DNA of 64,000 nt, from the NCBI GenBank assembly GCA_947561395.2, contig OX387185.1:23627866-23691865 (forward strand). The letters are read 5' to 3'. A model generated the notes under the pieces. The model made no database searches. It saw nothing but the letters and a program-made list of their open reading frames with translations, and was not told where the DNA came from. Positions 11,201 through 22,325 of the stretch are shown here, piece after piece; position 1 is the stretch's first letter, and every line of letters starts with the position of its first letter. The DNA is from Buxus sempervirens. Its lineage: Eukaryota; Streptophyta; Magnoliopsida; Buxales; Buxaceae. The position numbers were made by a program, and so were the translations under genes.

Positions 11201-14200
11201 ACTCCCACGTTCTCTAAAAAGAAACCTGCATAAGAAGAATGCACATTTCCTGAGGATCCTAAGGAGCCTTGTTCTCAGGAAGTGATTTCAATAAAGGCTC
11301 TTAAAAAAAAAAAAAGATTTTCCCTTTAACATTTTTCTAGAAAAAAAAAAGTTTTCAGCAAGGTCTTTTTACTTATGAATCATATCTCTTATTGAATTTC
11401 ATTGAGTTGAATATGACTTCGACATTGGACTCAATTTTGAGACCAAAATTGAAGAAAAAGACATTTTATAAGAAAATTCAAATCTTTTTAAGTGTCATGA
11501 GAAGAATATTCTGCAAAATTATGAAGTGACCAATTTTATGGCCTTTGGAACCAAATATGACCCACAGTCTTCAACAGAAAAGATAGAAGAAGATTTGAAG
11601 TTCCTTCATTCGAATACAGAATGAATCACACCACTTGCTGATTAGTTCAAAGAGGTTGATAACATTGTTTGAAGAAATTTTGGAGCTTTGCACTTGAAAA
11701 TATGAGTGAAGATTTGACCTTTTCATTGGAAATCGAATTGGGCATCATTTGATGGAAAGAATCCAAATTCAAAAGATTGATCAAAAGGTGAAGAACTTGT
11801 TCATAACAGAGGTTCTATTTGAAGATGCTTTTATCTTGATAGAAGGTGATTAAGAAAAAAAAAAGAAGAAAAAATCCTGAGCCAGTCATGTAGTGCAACT
11901 CTACCAAGTCTGAAAATTCAAATTTTTCTTAAAATGATAAGAGGCCTTTCATTCTTATATCCCCAAAAGTTTCTAAAGCCCTAGTTAAACCCTTTGAGCT
12001 TGATACATTTTTCCAAGTAACCTAAACTGAGAATTGTAACCCCACACTGAGGCAAATTTATTAAGGCATAAAAAAAAAGGGAATGAAGGGACAATTATTG
12101 AAGTTCAAAAGGGATTTTGAATATGTTTTCAGAAAATGGGGCAAAGAAATGAAAAAAAAAGAAGAAAAAAAAAGAAAAAAAAAGGAAGAAAAAAAGATAA
12201 TCAAATGCTATTTGGAGAATGTCTTCAAAATTGTGAAGAAAAGAATGGAAAAAAGAAGTTCAATACTGGAGAATAAGTTTCAAATGAAGAAATCAAAGTG
12301 AGGGAAGAACTTCATTACTGGAGCAATTTTGTATTCATTCTAAAGGAAGAAATGCCTTAAAAATTACAATTTCAGTTAACCCATTTGATCATAGGGTATT
12401 TGAGCCTTTTATTCCTTTTCTTTCTAAACAAACACCAAGCCTTCATTTCGTCCCATTCATAAGTCCTCTTTGATTAAGAAATTTTGAATTAAGACAGTTC
12501 TGACTAAATAGTTGCTGGTGATGAAGGATTAAGAAAAAAAAATGAAGGAAATGTAGTGAAAACCCGGAAGGGCACTACATGGCAAATAATTAGCTATCTA
12601 CAAGAAGGAAATCGTCAGAGAGGAAAGTCCAAAATTGGCATAGATCCAGATGAAGTCCTCATATTGGAGGTTATTTTGAGATACAGTCACTCTTCAAGTG
12701 ATTGAGGAAAATTCTCTTTTCAAGACTAAAGCAACATAATCAGAACTGTGATATGAATCATCTGTGAACAAGTTGATGGCCATCAAAATTGCCATTAAGA
12801 AATTATTGCTGAAGTTGAAGTCATAAATTATCATATCATGGATACAATGGAGAAACAATTGCTCTTCAATTGGATGAAGGAAAATGTCTTTCTAGACTGG
12901 GGCAAAATAGTCTGATTGAAAGAGTCGTCATATCTGGAGCATCAATTGACAAGCCGATGGTCATGGGAATGATTCTAAAGGTTCCAAAGGTTGATTTTGG
13001 TCTCTGCATTTTCTGAAATAATCTTCTCATTATTCAGCTTGATTTTAATTCTTTTGGACTATATGCTAATAAGTGATTGGATCATTTTTTCAAAAAAAAA
13101 TAAAAATATATAAAAACACAAAAAAGCAAAAAATATATATATTTTTGGCCTATGATGAGAATCTATATCTTTTCATAAAACATTGGTTTTGCAAGCATTA
13201 GAGAATTTTGAGGCCACTAGTATAAAACATATTTTCTTATATTTGCATTTGCATTCTTCCATTAGGGTTTCTTTTTGGCAAAGGTAAAAAAAAAAAAAAA
13301 AAAGAAGAAGAAAGAAAAAAAAAGAAAAAGAAAAAAAAGAAATAAAAAAGAAAAAAAGAAAAAAAGAGAAAAAGAAAAAAAGAGGATCATCTCTACTGAG
13401 GGGCGAATTCTTCTTCAAACAATCAAAACCGGGGCATGCTCAGTGTCTTTCCTTCTGGGTTGTCATTGGAATGAATTATAACATCTGGAAGAAGCAATCA
13501 AGCTTTAGTCTTCGAATTTGAAAGAAAAAAAAAGGGCTTCGAAGCAATGGCATGTTTTCTTCGTTAAACAAGGGTCCCCAATTCTTCAATCATGAAGAAG
13601 GATTTTACTGGGGCAGTAAGAAGGCATGAAAGACAGATCATGGGTTGTAAAGGCATGAGGTTAGATCAACAGATCATGATCCATCAATCAAGATGAGGGC
13701 ATTCACTTGGGCAATTAAAAAGCATGAAGACAGGTTATGGGCAGTAAGGGCACATACATTGTTATTGAGAGAGCAAGAAGATAAAGAAGCAAAAGCAAGT
13801 TGCAAAATATTCAAGCACAGGTTCGGGCATCAAATGGTACCCAGGTATATCAAATAAGAAAATCAATCAGGAAAATTCAAAAAGTGAAAAACATCAAAAT
13901 CAATTGAGTTTGCAGTAGTCAATTTTAAATCCACATTCTTTTCAAAATTTGCTTGTCTCAGATTTCTTTTCATAGCCACGAGAGCTCCAAGAAATCTGAG
14001 ATAAGGAAGAGACGCCACCCTATCAGACTTCAAGCAGGGGTTTCATTGGCTATCTTCGAATTCATGTTTTCATCATTTATTTGTTTGACCAAAGCAAGTT
14101 CAATTAATGAGATGTCTTTCAAATGTGCAATTTTGGGTTGTGTCTGTTCTTTGCTGTTCATTGTGCTACAACTGCAGGCCACCCAGAAAAATTGTCTTTT

Positions 14201-14515
14201 TCATCATTTTCTCCACACTTTTCAGGAGATCAATGTTTATATTAGTTGTAAGTTGCAAGGATTGCCACCTTACCCACTTTTGTTTAAAACTTTTGTCTCA
14301 AATCTCACTTCATAGCCACGAGTGCTCAGTGAGAGAAGAGAGGAGGATTTGCCCCTTAAGCTGAGGGACTTTTAGCAAATCTTCCGCAATGAATTCTTTT
14401 TTCCAACATCATCCTTTTAATCCTTGCAAAGTGCAATTAGTAAGACAAAGATCTCAAAAAGTGCAATTGGTGGGTCTTTTTTTCTCTCTGCTTGTAATTG
14501 ATTCCAATTACCAGC
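11201..14515 (+). other. Long non-coding 3' region of element C
   Basis: 3.3 kb of A-rich sequence where pol would be expected. I find no trace of protease, reverse transcriptase, RNase H or integrase. Lys-rich frames near 12083-12301 and 13275-13481 are products of (A)n and (AAAG)n tracts. A pair of hairpins sharing one loop is described at 13957-14334. Nothing else stands out. Confidence 0.75.
13957..14334 (+). repeat. Two hairpins with one conserved loop, element C 3' region
   Basis: At 13957-14000 perfect 12-bp arms (CTCAGATTTCTT) enclose a loop containing TCATAGCCACGAG. At 14303-14334 perfect 7-bp arms (TCTCACT) enclose a loop with the same TCATAGCCACGAG. The arms differ completely while the loop is kept. 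Confidence 0.8.
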
Positions 14516-14529
14516 AAAGAGGGGGCAGC
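14516..14529 (+). promoter_or_regulatory. Polypurine tract of element C
   Basis: AAAGAGGGGGCAGC directly precedes the 3' LTR (TGTAGACACC). The polypurine tract primes second-strand DNA synthesis. The same type of tract precedes the LTRs of A and L1-b. Confidence 0.88.
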
Positions 14530-16343
14530 TGTAGACACCCCAAATTGCACTAAAATGAGAAAATAATTGAAAATATTAATTGGGATTTGAAACAGGCCAA
14601 AAATGCATGAAAATCAATAATTCAAGCCTTGACCGTATTGTATCTACGGGCTAAGCACGCTCGAATTTTATATACGGGCACGCAGCGCCCGTAATACATA
14701 TACGGACACCTTTGGACCGTAAATCATTTACGGGCACATTAGACTCGTGCGAGTTTTATCCTTCTCTCGATTTCAGAGCCTTATCTTTAGTCCAATATCC
14801 CTTTAAATGAGCGAATTATATATTTTATTCGTGCGAAATATCTTTGTGGATAAAGGATGGGCATGATCTTGTGTTTAACTCAAACTGAAACTCTATCTTG
14901 CCAAACCTTGGACCAACCATACCCCTATGTTTGCCTATAAATAGAGGGCCTTTCCTCAAGCAAAAGGCCACGAAATTTTGAAGTCCAAGGAGCTCCAAGA
15001 GAAGAAGAGGAACCCCTGCTGCCTTGCTTGCTCAATCCAGGTAAGTCCCTTTTCCCTTTTATTTTCTGTCTTCAATTCTAGATGTAAAAGGATCATCTCT
15101 ATTGCTGTAGAATAAGGCCATCTTTAGTATCTAGTATTCCTAAACTTGTCTCCAAGTACCTCAAGAGTCTCTCTAGCCGTAAAACGTGAAGAGAGAGCTA
15201 GGGGAAAAGAGAACAGGTGGATCCCTAGAATAGAACCCCATATCTGTTTTTCTCCTTTTTTCTAGAATAAAGCCTTTGATTGTGTTTGTATCACCAAACC
15301 TATCTCCAAGTACCTCAAGAATCCTCTCTAGCCGTAAAACGTGAAGAGAGAGCTAGGGGAAAAGAGAACAGGTGGATCCGTAGGGTAGACCCCCATGTGC
15401 TCAAATCTGTGAGATATGGCTGCTTTAAATATCTTGATCATGTTTTAATGCTTTTTATGATAAATCTAAATAAATAACATGAATCCATGATGTTTATAGC
15501 ATGAGATTCCCACTTTTTTATAAAATTTGGATTTTCCACATATTTGCACCTACAGCACTGTTTTCGTGATTTTTGTGGTTTCAGGCTAAGATCTTGGATT
15601 TATCGTGATCAATATGGTAGATCTGAATCCAAAAGCCTGAAAATAAATTCTAGGGTTTCATGAGATGATTTTTGAATCGTTTTTCATTATTGAGAGAAGA
15701 CCCTACGGTCTAAGTTCTCCCCTTTTGGTGTTTTTCATCAACGTGGGTATTTTTGGTTTTAATTTCTTGATTTAATGTGAAATTTGGGCTATATCTATGT
15801 CCTGGAATGTTCAAGTTCAATTTTGAAATATTTTATAAAAATCATGTTTTTCTAGATTTCTAGAATTTAGCTTGAAGCCAGATTTTTGGATTTTTCACTT
15901 TAAATTGATTTTATTGGATTTTATCTCAATTTTATTTTTGATCATGAAACCCTAGGAATGGTATGATCATATTTGAAAGTTCTGGATCAATCAGACTATT
16001 CGTATGAAAAAACCATATATTTTTGTCTTTTTTGTGATTTTTCATGATGTTTATAGCAAGCCTTTTTTCCTTTATTTTAACATGAACAAAACCTGGCAAA
16101 CACCTTGTGTGGATGAATAGGGGTGCCTAACACCTTCCCCTGTTCATAACCTAATCCCCTTACCCATCTCTGGTTGTTTTTTTAGGAGGGTTATTTTTAC
16201 CCTAAAAATTGCCTTTTGTGCTTATTTAATATTTTGCTGTCCATTCACACCTAAATTGAATGGTGGCGACTCTTTGTTTAATTTAATCCCACGTGATGAT
16301 TGAGGAAGTCATTGGATTTTCTGATTTTTTCCCATGTCTCACA
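14530..16343 (+). repeat. 3' LTR of element C
   Basis: About 99% identical to 5297-7113 by eye (about 18 substitutions and a small length change in a T run), with TATA box at 14936-14943. It is followed by the target duplication AAGAC at 16344-16348. Confidence 0.92.
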
Positions 16344-17067
16344 AAGACATAATAATTTCGAAAATTAAATGCCGCCGCGAATTTGTCGGGGAATCGGCGC
16401 GAATCTCGCGGGCGGATCTCTTTGTATCCGATGAATAGTGTCGGATATACACAAGGGTACGTGTATCCGACATATTCGATCGGATACAAATAAAAAAATT
16501 ACAGATTTGCCCCTGGATATTCACAGATTCATCCGATACTCTCAGATATTCACAGATTTGGTCCCTACGAAATTTTGCTTGAAACCCTGGGATATTTTGC
16601 ATGTTTGGATATTTACGGATTGCCCCTTGAGATATTTTCTTGCGCCACTCGCCACGTGTGCGGCTTTTTGCCACGTGTGCAGCTTTCTGGGTTTTGCTGC
16701 TCGGATACTTCGACAGCTCATATCTCCTTCATCCGGACTCCGATTTGAGCAAACTCAGTTGTGTTAGAACTGTATCGGAGCCCTCTATCCAATGGCATGG
16801 GGGTAAGCACCTGGATCGGGGTTTAGCAGAAAGTCAACTTTCGGCTCCCCCTCAAGTTTGACCGCTCGCAGAACCTTCATCCGGACTCCGATTCCTGCAA
16901 ACTCAGTTGCGTTGGAACCGTGTCAGGATTCTCTATCCAATGAGATAAAGCAAGGTGGTCCACTATCACCTGATCAAAAAGTCAACTTTTTGTCCCCTCA
17001 GGGTTTGACTTTCTGCCAGGGTTTTCATTTTCAGTACTTCCAGGGGTGCAAAAATAAGGTGCTTACA

Positions 17068-17412
17068 GTTGGTATGGTACCAACTTCACATCTCTGGTCT
17101 TCCAGTCTCCCATCACTTGATAGATGATAAGACTTGAGTCACCGAACACCTTCAAATCTTGGATGTGCATCTCGATTGCCGCCCACAGGCCTAACACGCA
17201 TGCTTCATACTCGGCCATGTTGCTAGTGCAATCAAACAGGAGTTTCACTACTATCGGGTGATGCACACCATCAGGGGAGATTAACACTGCTCCGATCCCC
17301 TTTCCATTTACATTGACTATCCCGTCAAAGAACATTTACCACTTGGCTTCCTCCGTCTCTTATACAAATTTTGTCACATCACATCTTCGTCTGGGAAATG
17401 AGTCAGTAGTGG
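17068..17412 (-). pseudogene. Archaeal-type RNase H of element B, N-terminal piece
   Basis: The minus strand encodes MFFDGIVNVNGKGIGAVLI, MAEYEACVLGLWAAIEM and VFGDSSLIIYQVMGDW. These are the catalytic D, E and D segments of the second RNase H seen in Tat-lineage elements (RNase H removes RNA from RNA-DNA hybrids). The piece is bounded by solo LTR L1-a on one side and solo LTR E-b on the other. It is a fossil with a few breaks. Confidence 0.82.
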
Positions 17413-17417
17413 TTGGT

Positions 17418-20221
17418 TGTAACGCCCCGAACCCGGGCCTATGCAAACCAAGCACCATACCCGAATCCGAAGTGATACTGGCCCAAAGCTACTAATTACC
17501 AGAACATTTAAATTCAACTAATCGCATTAATTATCAGAATTTCATCGATATGCGTGGCTAACTATAACCATTAAACTAACTCATCAATATAAATTCATAA
17601 ATCTAGTAAATGGGTTTTCTGGCACACTTTCTCTCATATTCAATTAAATGATAAAATATCCATCAAGGTACATCTATATCAACCTCTAAAAGAAAGATCT
17701 AAACGAAATAAGAAAGATACTCAGCTCAGTAATCTGCAACTCCCCCTCGTGTCAACCCCAAGGACGCTCTCACGTGGAACAGCTGAAAAATAAGATAATG
17801 AGGTAGGGTGAGATACGAATATCTTAGTAGGTAACACATGCATGCTAGAAACAGTTTATATATAAAAATAATCATTCATGCACGATAAAATAATTGAGTA
17901 GTCACGGTCGATAAGAAGAACGAATAATCACCATACGAAACCAACATCTAATCTGTGTTTGGAATAAAGAGAGTTTATTATGTAACCTTCGTTTCAATTA
18001 GAAAGGCAATGTAATATAAATCTCATCTAAAGGATTTTCCAATTCACTACCAGTATTTTTTTCCTAAAATAATTCTATAATTAATTCATGGCTCATTTAT
18101 ATTCTATTTTAGAGTCATTCAAATCAAGTCACAGCTAAACCGTTTAATCAAACTCTTCTTATTAAAATGTAAATCATGTCATTCATAATTAATAGTGAAT
18201 CTCAATCTGATAACAACATTCTCCCATGTAGGAGGCAATCATGTAGTAATCACATCCACCCTACATGAGGTCTCTCCCAACAGGAGTCATCACATCTCAC
18301 CCCAGGTGGTCACATCTCACCTGCAGGTGGTAATCACATATATATCCCTTTTGGGATGCAATAACATCGTGATTACATCTCCCCCACAAGAGGTCACATC
18401 TCTCCCGTAGGAGGTCACATATCTCCCTTGTAGGATGCAATCCAATCAGAATCACATCTCCCCCAACAAGAGGTCTCATCTCATCCGCAGGTGGTCACAC
18501 ATCTCCCCTGTGGGACCCGCAGGTGGTCACATATCTCCCCTATGGGATGCAATCCAATCAGGATCACATCTCCCCCAACAGGAGGTCTCATCTCTCCCGC
18601 AGGAGGTATCAAATCTCATCCACAGATGGTACGAATATCTTATAGTCATCATGGCATTCAGTCCGTAGTCCGATTATATTTTGAGAAGGAAATTACCTAT
18701 ATAGAATCCTTGTAATCATTTCAAGTGAATTTGATCCTCTTTAAACCCCAAATTGTACTAAATCATAGAACAAGGTGGTTAAATATCTAATAAGAACTTT
18801 TTAGTATAATTGGCCTTAAGAGACACCTTAAGAATAATCTTAGAGAAGTGTTACAAGTGGTGGAAATCCAAATAACCTATTTTATAATGATTTGGGACTA
18901 AGAATGTCATAAAATTCTCAAAATACATTTTGGATGAGTAGAATAGTCTTAGGATTCCCAATAAGGTGACCATACCAAAAATCAATCGATTCCAGAACAA
19001 AAAGTTTCGGACCCCAAAAATATTATAAGTATGGTTAAAAACATTGACTTTTGGGTATATAATATTTCTAGACCAATCCACGAGGAATTTTCGGCTCAAA
19101 TTCTGATTATTTTCTAGTTAGGGGTAAGCAAATCTTCTAGAATTTTATTGGCTTTTAAATCACTCATCTGGGTACCAAACTCAAAACGGGATTTTTGATA
19201 AAAATCGGGAAAACTGGAAATTTGGGCATAAACTGAAAAGTTGACTTTTTATTGGTTGGGAATTGGGCCTTGGGAGTACTTTTATTGGTTCCAAATGGGG
19301 GGTAAAACCTTATTTACATGTAAAGACTTAAGTAAATGGAGTAATAAATACACAAGACATTTACTTAAATGTCTTTCAGGTAAATAAGGGTGCTGTGTAG
19401 GAGGCTCGGGTTATTTGGAAAAGGGTTGGAGCGCCTAGGATTGCTCAGGATCGCCTGGACGGTCAAAGGTCGGTGGTAGTTGAATTTAAATCGCCGAAGA
19501 TAAGTCGTCTCGCGATCTCGGGCGGTCTCAAGTTTTACACTAGTGCCTAAGAGCGCAGAGAGGTTGGCGGTCCCCCTGAAATTGGCCATACAGTGTACGA
19601 AAACTCAATTTTTCATGTTCTAATCAGTTCTAGCATACATATAACATCTCTACTATGCTAAATACATGTAAATACAACCCAAAATCATGCAACACAATCG
19701 ATTAACCTCCAGAACACAAAACGAAACAAAAAATCGGTGCTACCTATCTCTTGAACGTGCGTTCCTCTAACCAGCAATAACACCAACGCGAAGACACTTC
19801 AAAGCATGAAGAATCCAACCAGAAACTCTATCCTTTTCTTCCTCTTCTCTTCTCCTTCTTCTTTGGTCTCCCACAGACGCTCTCAGTGTGCGTTTTCTCA
19901 CTTGCAGCTAAGGGATACGAAAAAAATACGATTAGAATACCTTCCGTATTCTATTAGGTTATTTTAGCTTATATATATACCTTCTATCCCACGCAACACA
20001 CACACAACAAACTCAATGCACATCGCCCAATCAAAACACATTTGAATTAGAATATAAATCTTACTGTGATATCTCACGATTAGATGGTCCGATCTGATCT
20101 GAACTCCTGATCTCCACTAATTATAATATCACCTACAATAATAAATTATTTCCATCCATAATAATCCTCAAGAATATTAATTATTATTTTATTTTAATAT
20201 TTGGAAGATTCGGGTTTTACA
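17418..20221 (-). mobile_element. Solo LTR E-b (chromovirus-like ends)
   Basis: 2.8-kb sequence flanked by the exact duplication TTGGT (17413-17417 and 20222-20226). In minus orientation it starts TGTAAAACCCGAATCTTCC and ends GGGGCGTTACA. Its body matches E-a at both ends (for example GATATTCGTATCTCACCCTAC, whose complement is at about 17810). No internal region is present, so it is a solo LTR. The TGTAA-CCCCGAA style of the ends and the late GATATTCGTATCTCACC word recall Del/Tekay chromovirus LTRs; that family call is tentative. It lies between the RNase H and archaeal-type RNase H parts of B. Confidence 0.82.
18215..18640 (-). repeat. Tandem hairpin array in solo LTR E-b
   Basis: About sixteen units of 20-35 bp built of near-constant flanks (ATCACATCTC on one side, GGTCACAT on the other on the plus strand) around a short, changing inverted repeat. 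Arms seen include CTCC/GGAG with several loops, CACC/GGTG, ATCCC/GGGAT, TCCC/GGGA and CATC/GATG. The arms change while staying complementary. Confidence 0.75.
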
Positions 20222-21734
20222 TTGGTAGTCTGGTAGGCGATGCTCTGCCAGGTGATCTGCTACAGCTTGTCCTTTTATCGCTTTCCTAGTCGTATAGACA
20301 ATGTCATATTCGGACAAAAGGACTTGCCATCTGGCAACCCTACCAGTGGAGATCGGCTTCTTAAAGATATACTTCAGGGGATCGAGGTTTGAAATCAGCA
20401 AGACTGTGTGACTGAGCATATAGTGTCAGAGCTTCTGAGCTGCCCAGACCAAGGCGCAACACGTCTTCTCAAGCACTGTGTATCTGACTTCGAAGTTGGT
20501 AAATTTCTTGCTCAAGTAGTAGATTGCTTGTTCTTTCCTTCATTTCTCATCGTGTTGTCCTAACACACATCCTACAGCCGTCTTGGAGACTGTCAGATAC
20601 ATAATCAAAGGTCGTCCCGGGACTGGCGGGACCAATGTCGGCGGACTCATCAGATAGGCCTTGATCTTATCAAATGCTACTTGGCAGTCTTCGTTCCAGA
20701 TAACAGGGTTATCCTTCTTCAACAGCTTGAATATAGGCTCACACACAGGAGTCATCTGTGCAATGAACCGACTAATGTATTGCAGTCTGCCCAAGAACCC
20801 TCTCACTTCCTTTTCTGTCAACGGAGGAGGCATCTTCAGAATTGCCTTTGCTTTGACAGGGTCAACCTCAATCCCTCGCTTGCCCACTATGAATCCGAGC
20901 AGCTTTCTTGAAGTAACCCCAAACACACATTTGTTCGGATTGAGCCTGAGCTTGTACTCTCTGAGCCTGTCGAACATCTTTCTAAGGTTCACCAAATGAT
21001 CTTCTGCCTCCTTTGACTTTGCTATCATGTCATCCACATACACTTCCATCTTTTTGTGCATCATGTCATTGAATACCCATGGCACGCTAATAAGTAGTGC
21101 CCACATTCTTCAATCTGAACGGCATCACACGGTAGCAGTACGTGCCCTAGTGCGTGATAAAGGATGTCTTCTCGATATCCTCAGGTGCCATCCTTATCTG
21201 GTTGTAACCAGAGAAACCGTCCATGAAAGAGAACATCGAATACGTTGCTGTATTGTCCACCAGCACATCAATGTGTGGCAATGGGAAGTCATCCTTCAAA
21301 CTTGCTCTATTCAGATCCCTGTAGTCGACACACATCCTGACTTTCCCGTCTTTCTTGGGAACCCGCACAATGTTGGCTAACCACTCTGGATAGTAAGTTA
21401 CTTGCAAGAATCTGGCATCCAACTATTTGGTGACCTCTTTTTTGATCTTCACGGCCCATTCTGGCTTCATGTGCCTGAGCTTCTGTTTCATAGGTATGGC
21501 CTCAGACTTTGTCGTTAACCAATGCACAACCAAGTCCGTGTCTAACCCGGACATATCCTCGTATGACCATGCAAACATGTTAGAATAAGATTTAAGAAAA
21601 TCAATCATCTGTTTTCTCAATAATTGTGACAGCTTTTTACCAATTTGGAGTATCCTTGGTTGTGACACTTCACCCATGTCAATTGGCTCAGTTTCCTCGA
21701 TGTTGGCCTGGGGACCCTTTTCATGTCTTTCCAA
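20222..21734 (-). pseudogene. Reverse transcriptase and RNase H of element B
   Basis: Reverse transcriptase motifs in order on the minus strand: VPKKDGKVRMCVDYRDLNRA and FSFMDGFSGYNQI (about 21147-21380), then the YVDD active-site box (VYVDDMIAKS, about 21040-21060), LNPNKCVFGV and GFLGRLQYISRFI. The Gypsy RNase H follows toward lower coordinates (PLIMYLTVS, and GRVARWQVLLSEYDIVY at about 20260-20340). The enzyme copies element RNA into DNA. The order and motifs are typical of Ty3/Gypsy. It is a fossil with several breaks; solo LTR E-b adjoins its end. Confidence 0.88.
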
Positions 21735-22325
21735 TGCGAGTTGGATTTCAAGCGGGGTCTCCCATGATTCATCGTCATCCTCATGCTCGAAAGGCTCACA
21801 GGGGACGATGTCTGAATCTTCTTGCTACAATGGGCAAGTGCCCCAATCTAACTTGTCGAGTTCTTGCTCGTTTTGAGGATTGGGCACTGGCTCATGCTTT
21901 TCTTTTATTATTGCCGTTTACACTGGCTTTTCAATTTATTTTTGTTCAATTGTGGCAACCTTATTATCTATCCCGTGCCCCAGCTCTTCCAAGTGTGCGT
22001 CAGTATTGACACTAAGATTGTGATGCTCAAGTTGCTTATTTTTGTTATTTTTATTTTTAGACAAATGTAAGTAGTAGGAACCATTCAGATTTTCATTGAA
22101 AATCTTAGCAGCAGCTACAACAGAAATTTCAGAGGTGGCGGAAACCCCCTTTGAAACATTAGCCCTGCTGATGGCAAAAGGCATGGCGCTCCAGTTCTTC
22201 AGTGGTGCATTGTCTTCCTTGTTGATGATAGCCGTCACCTCCAGTTCTCTAGCTAGCACCACATTGGCGCTATCGTCAGATGAGATGCAGATGGGATCGT
22301 TTGCCGCGCCTGCTGTCAGCTTGTT
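21735..22325 (-). other. Linker between protease and reverse transcriptase of element B
   Basis: Low-complexity, degraded coding sequence between recognisable protease and reverse transcriptase parts. I recognise no domain. The plus-strand frames here are shadows. Confidence 0.5.

Larger units (their letters stand above)
5297..16343 (+). mobile_element. Element C: young gag-only Tat-type LTR retrotransposon
   Basis: Two LTRs (5297-7113 and 14530-16343) begin TGTAGACACCCC and end CTCACA. They are flanked by the exact duplication AAGAC (5292-5296 and 16344-16348). A primer site follows the 5' LTR, a purine tract precedes the 3' LTR, and the only coding region is a single long gag. By eye the LTRs differ at about 18 of 1,815 positions (about 1%), or roughly 0.4 million years at an assumed 1.3e-8 per site per year. 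Structurally it looks whole, but it has no protease, reverse transcriptase or integrase, so it must have moved with enzymes from a relative. It is the youngest datable element here. Confidence 0.9.
2994..17067 (-). mobile_element. Solo LTR L1-a (Tat-related), split by element C
   Basis: In minus orientation the LTR starts TGTAAGCACCTTATTTTTGC at 17067 and ends GGTGCGCACA at 2994. Without element C it is about 3.0 kb, close to L1-c (3.1 kb). No internal retroelement sequence adjoins either end, so it is a solo LTR left by recombination between two LTRs. It sits in B's archaeal-type RNase H. The flanking 5-mers (CTTGT, GTTGG) are only loosely alike, so the target duplication has decayed or shifted. 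The LTR carries a TATA box at 5169-5178 (minus), GGGCC-rich palindromes at 3240-3960 and the palindromic words described separately. Confidence 0.8.

Noticed and set aside
13275-13481. Lys-rich reading frame (and its Phe-rich complement at 13173-13418)
   Set aside because: Produced by A and AAAG runs in the non-coding part of element C; no domain and no conserved start.
17418-20221. DNA transposon with terminal inverted repeats TGTAA[AC]RCCCCGAA
   Set aside because: No transposase is seen. TG...CA ends, a 5-bp duplication, an internal TATA-like site and a second copy of the same structure fit a solo LTR better, though the inverted ends are longer than usual.
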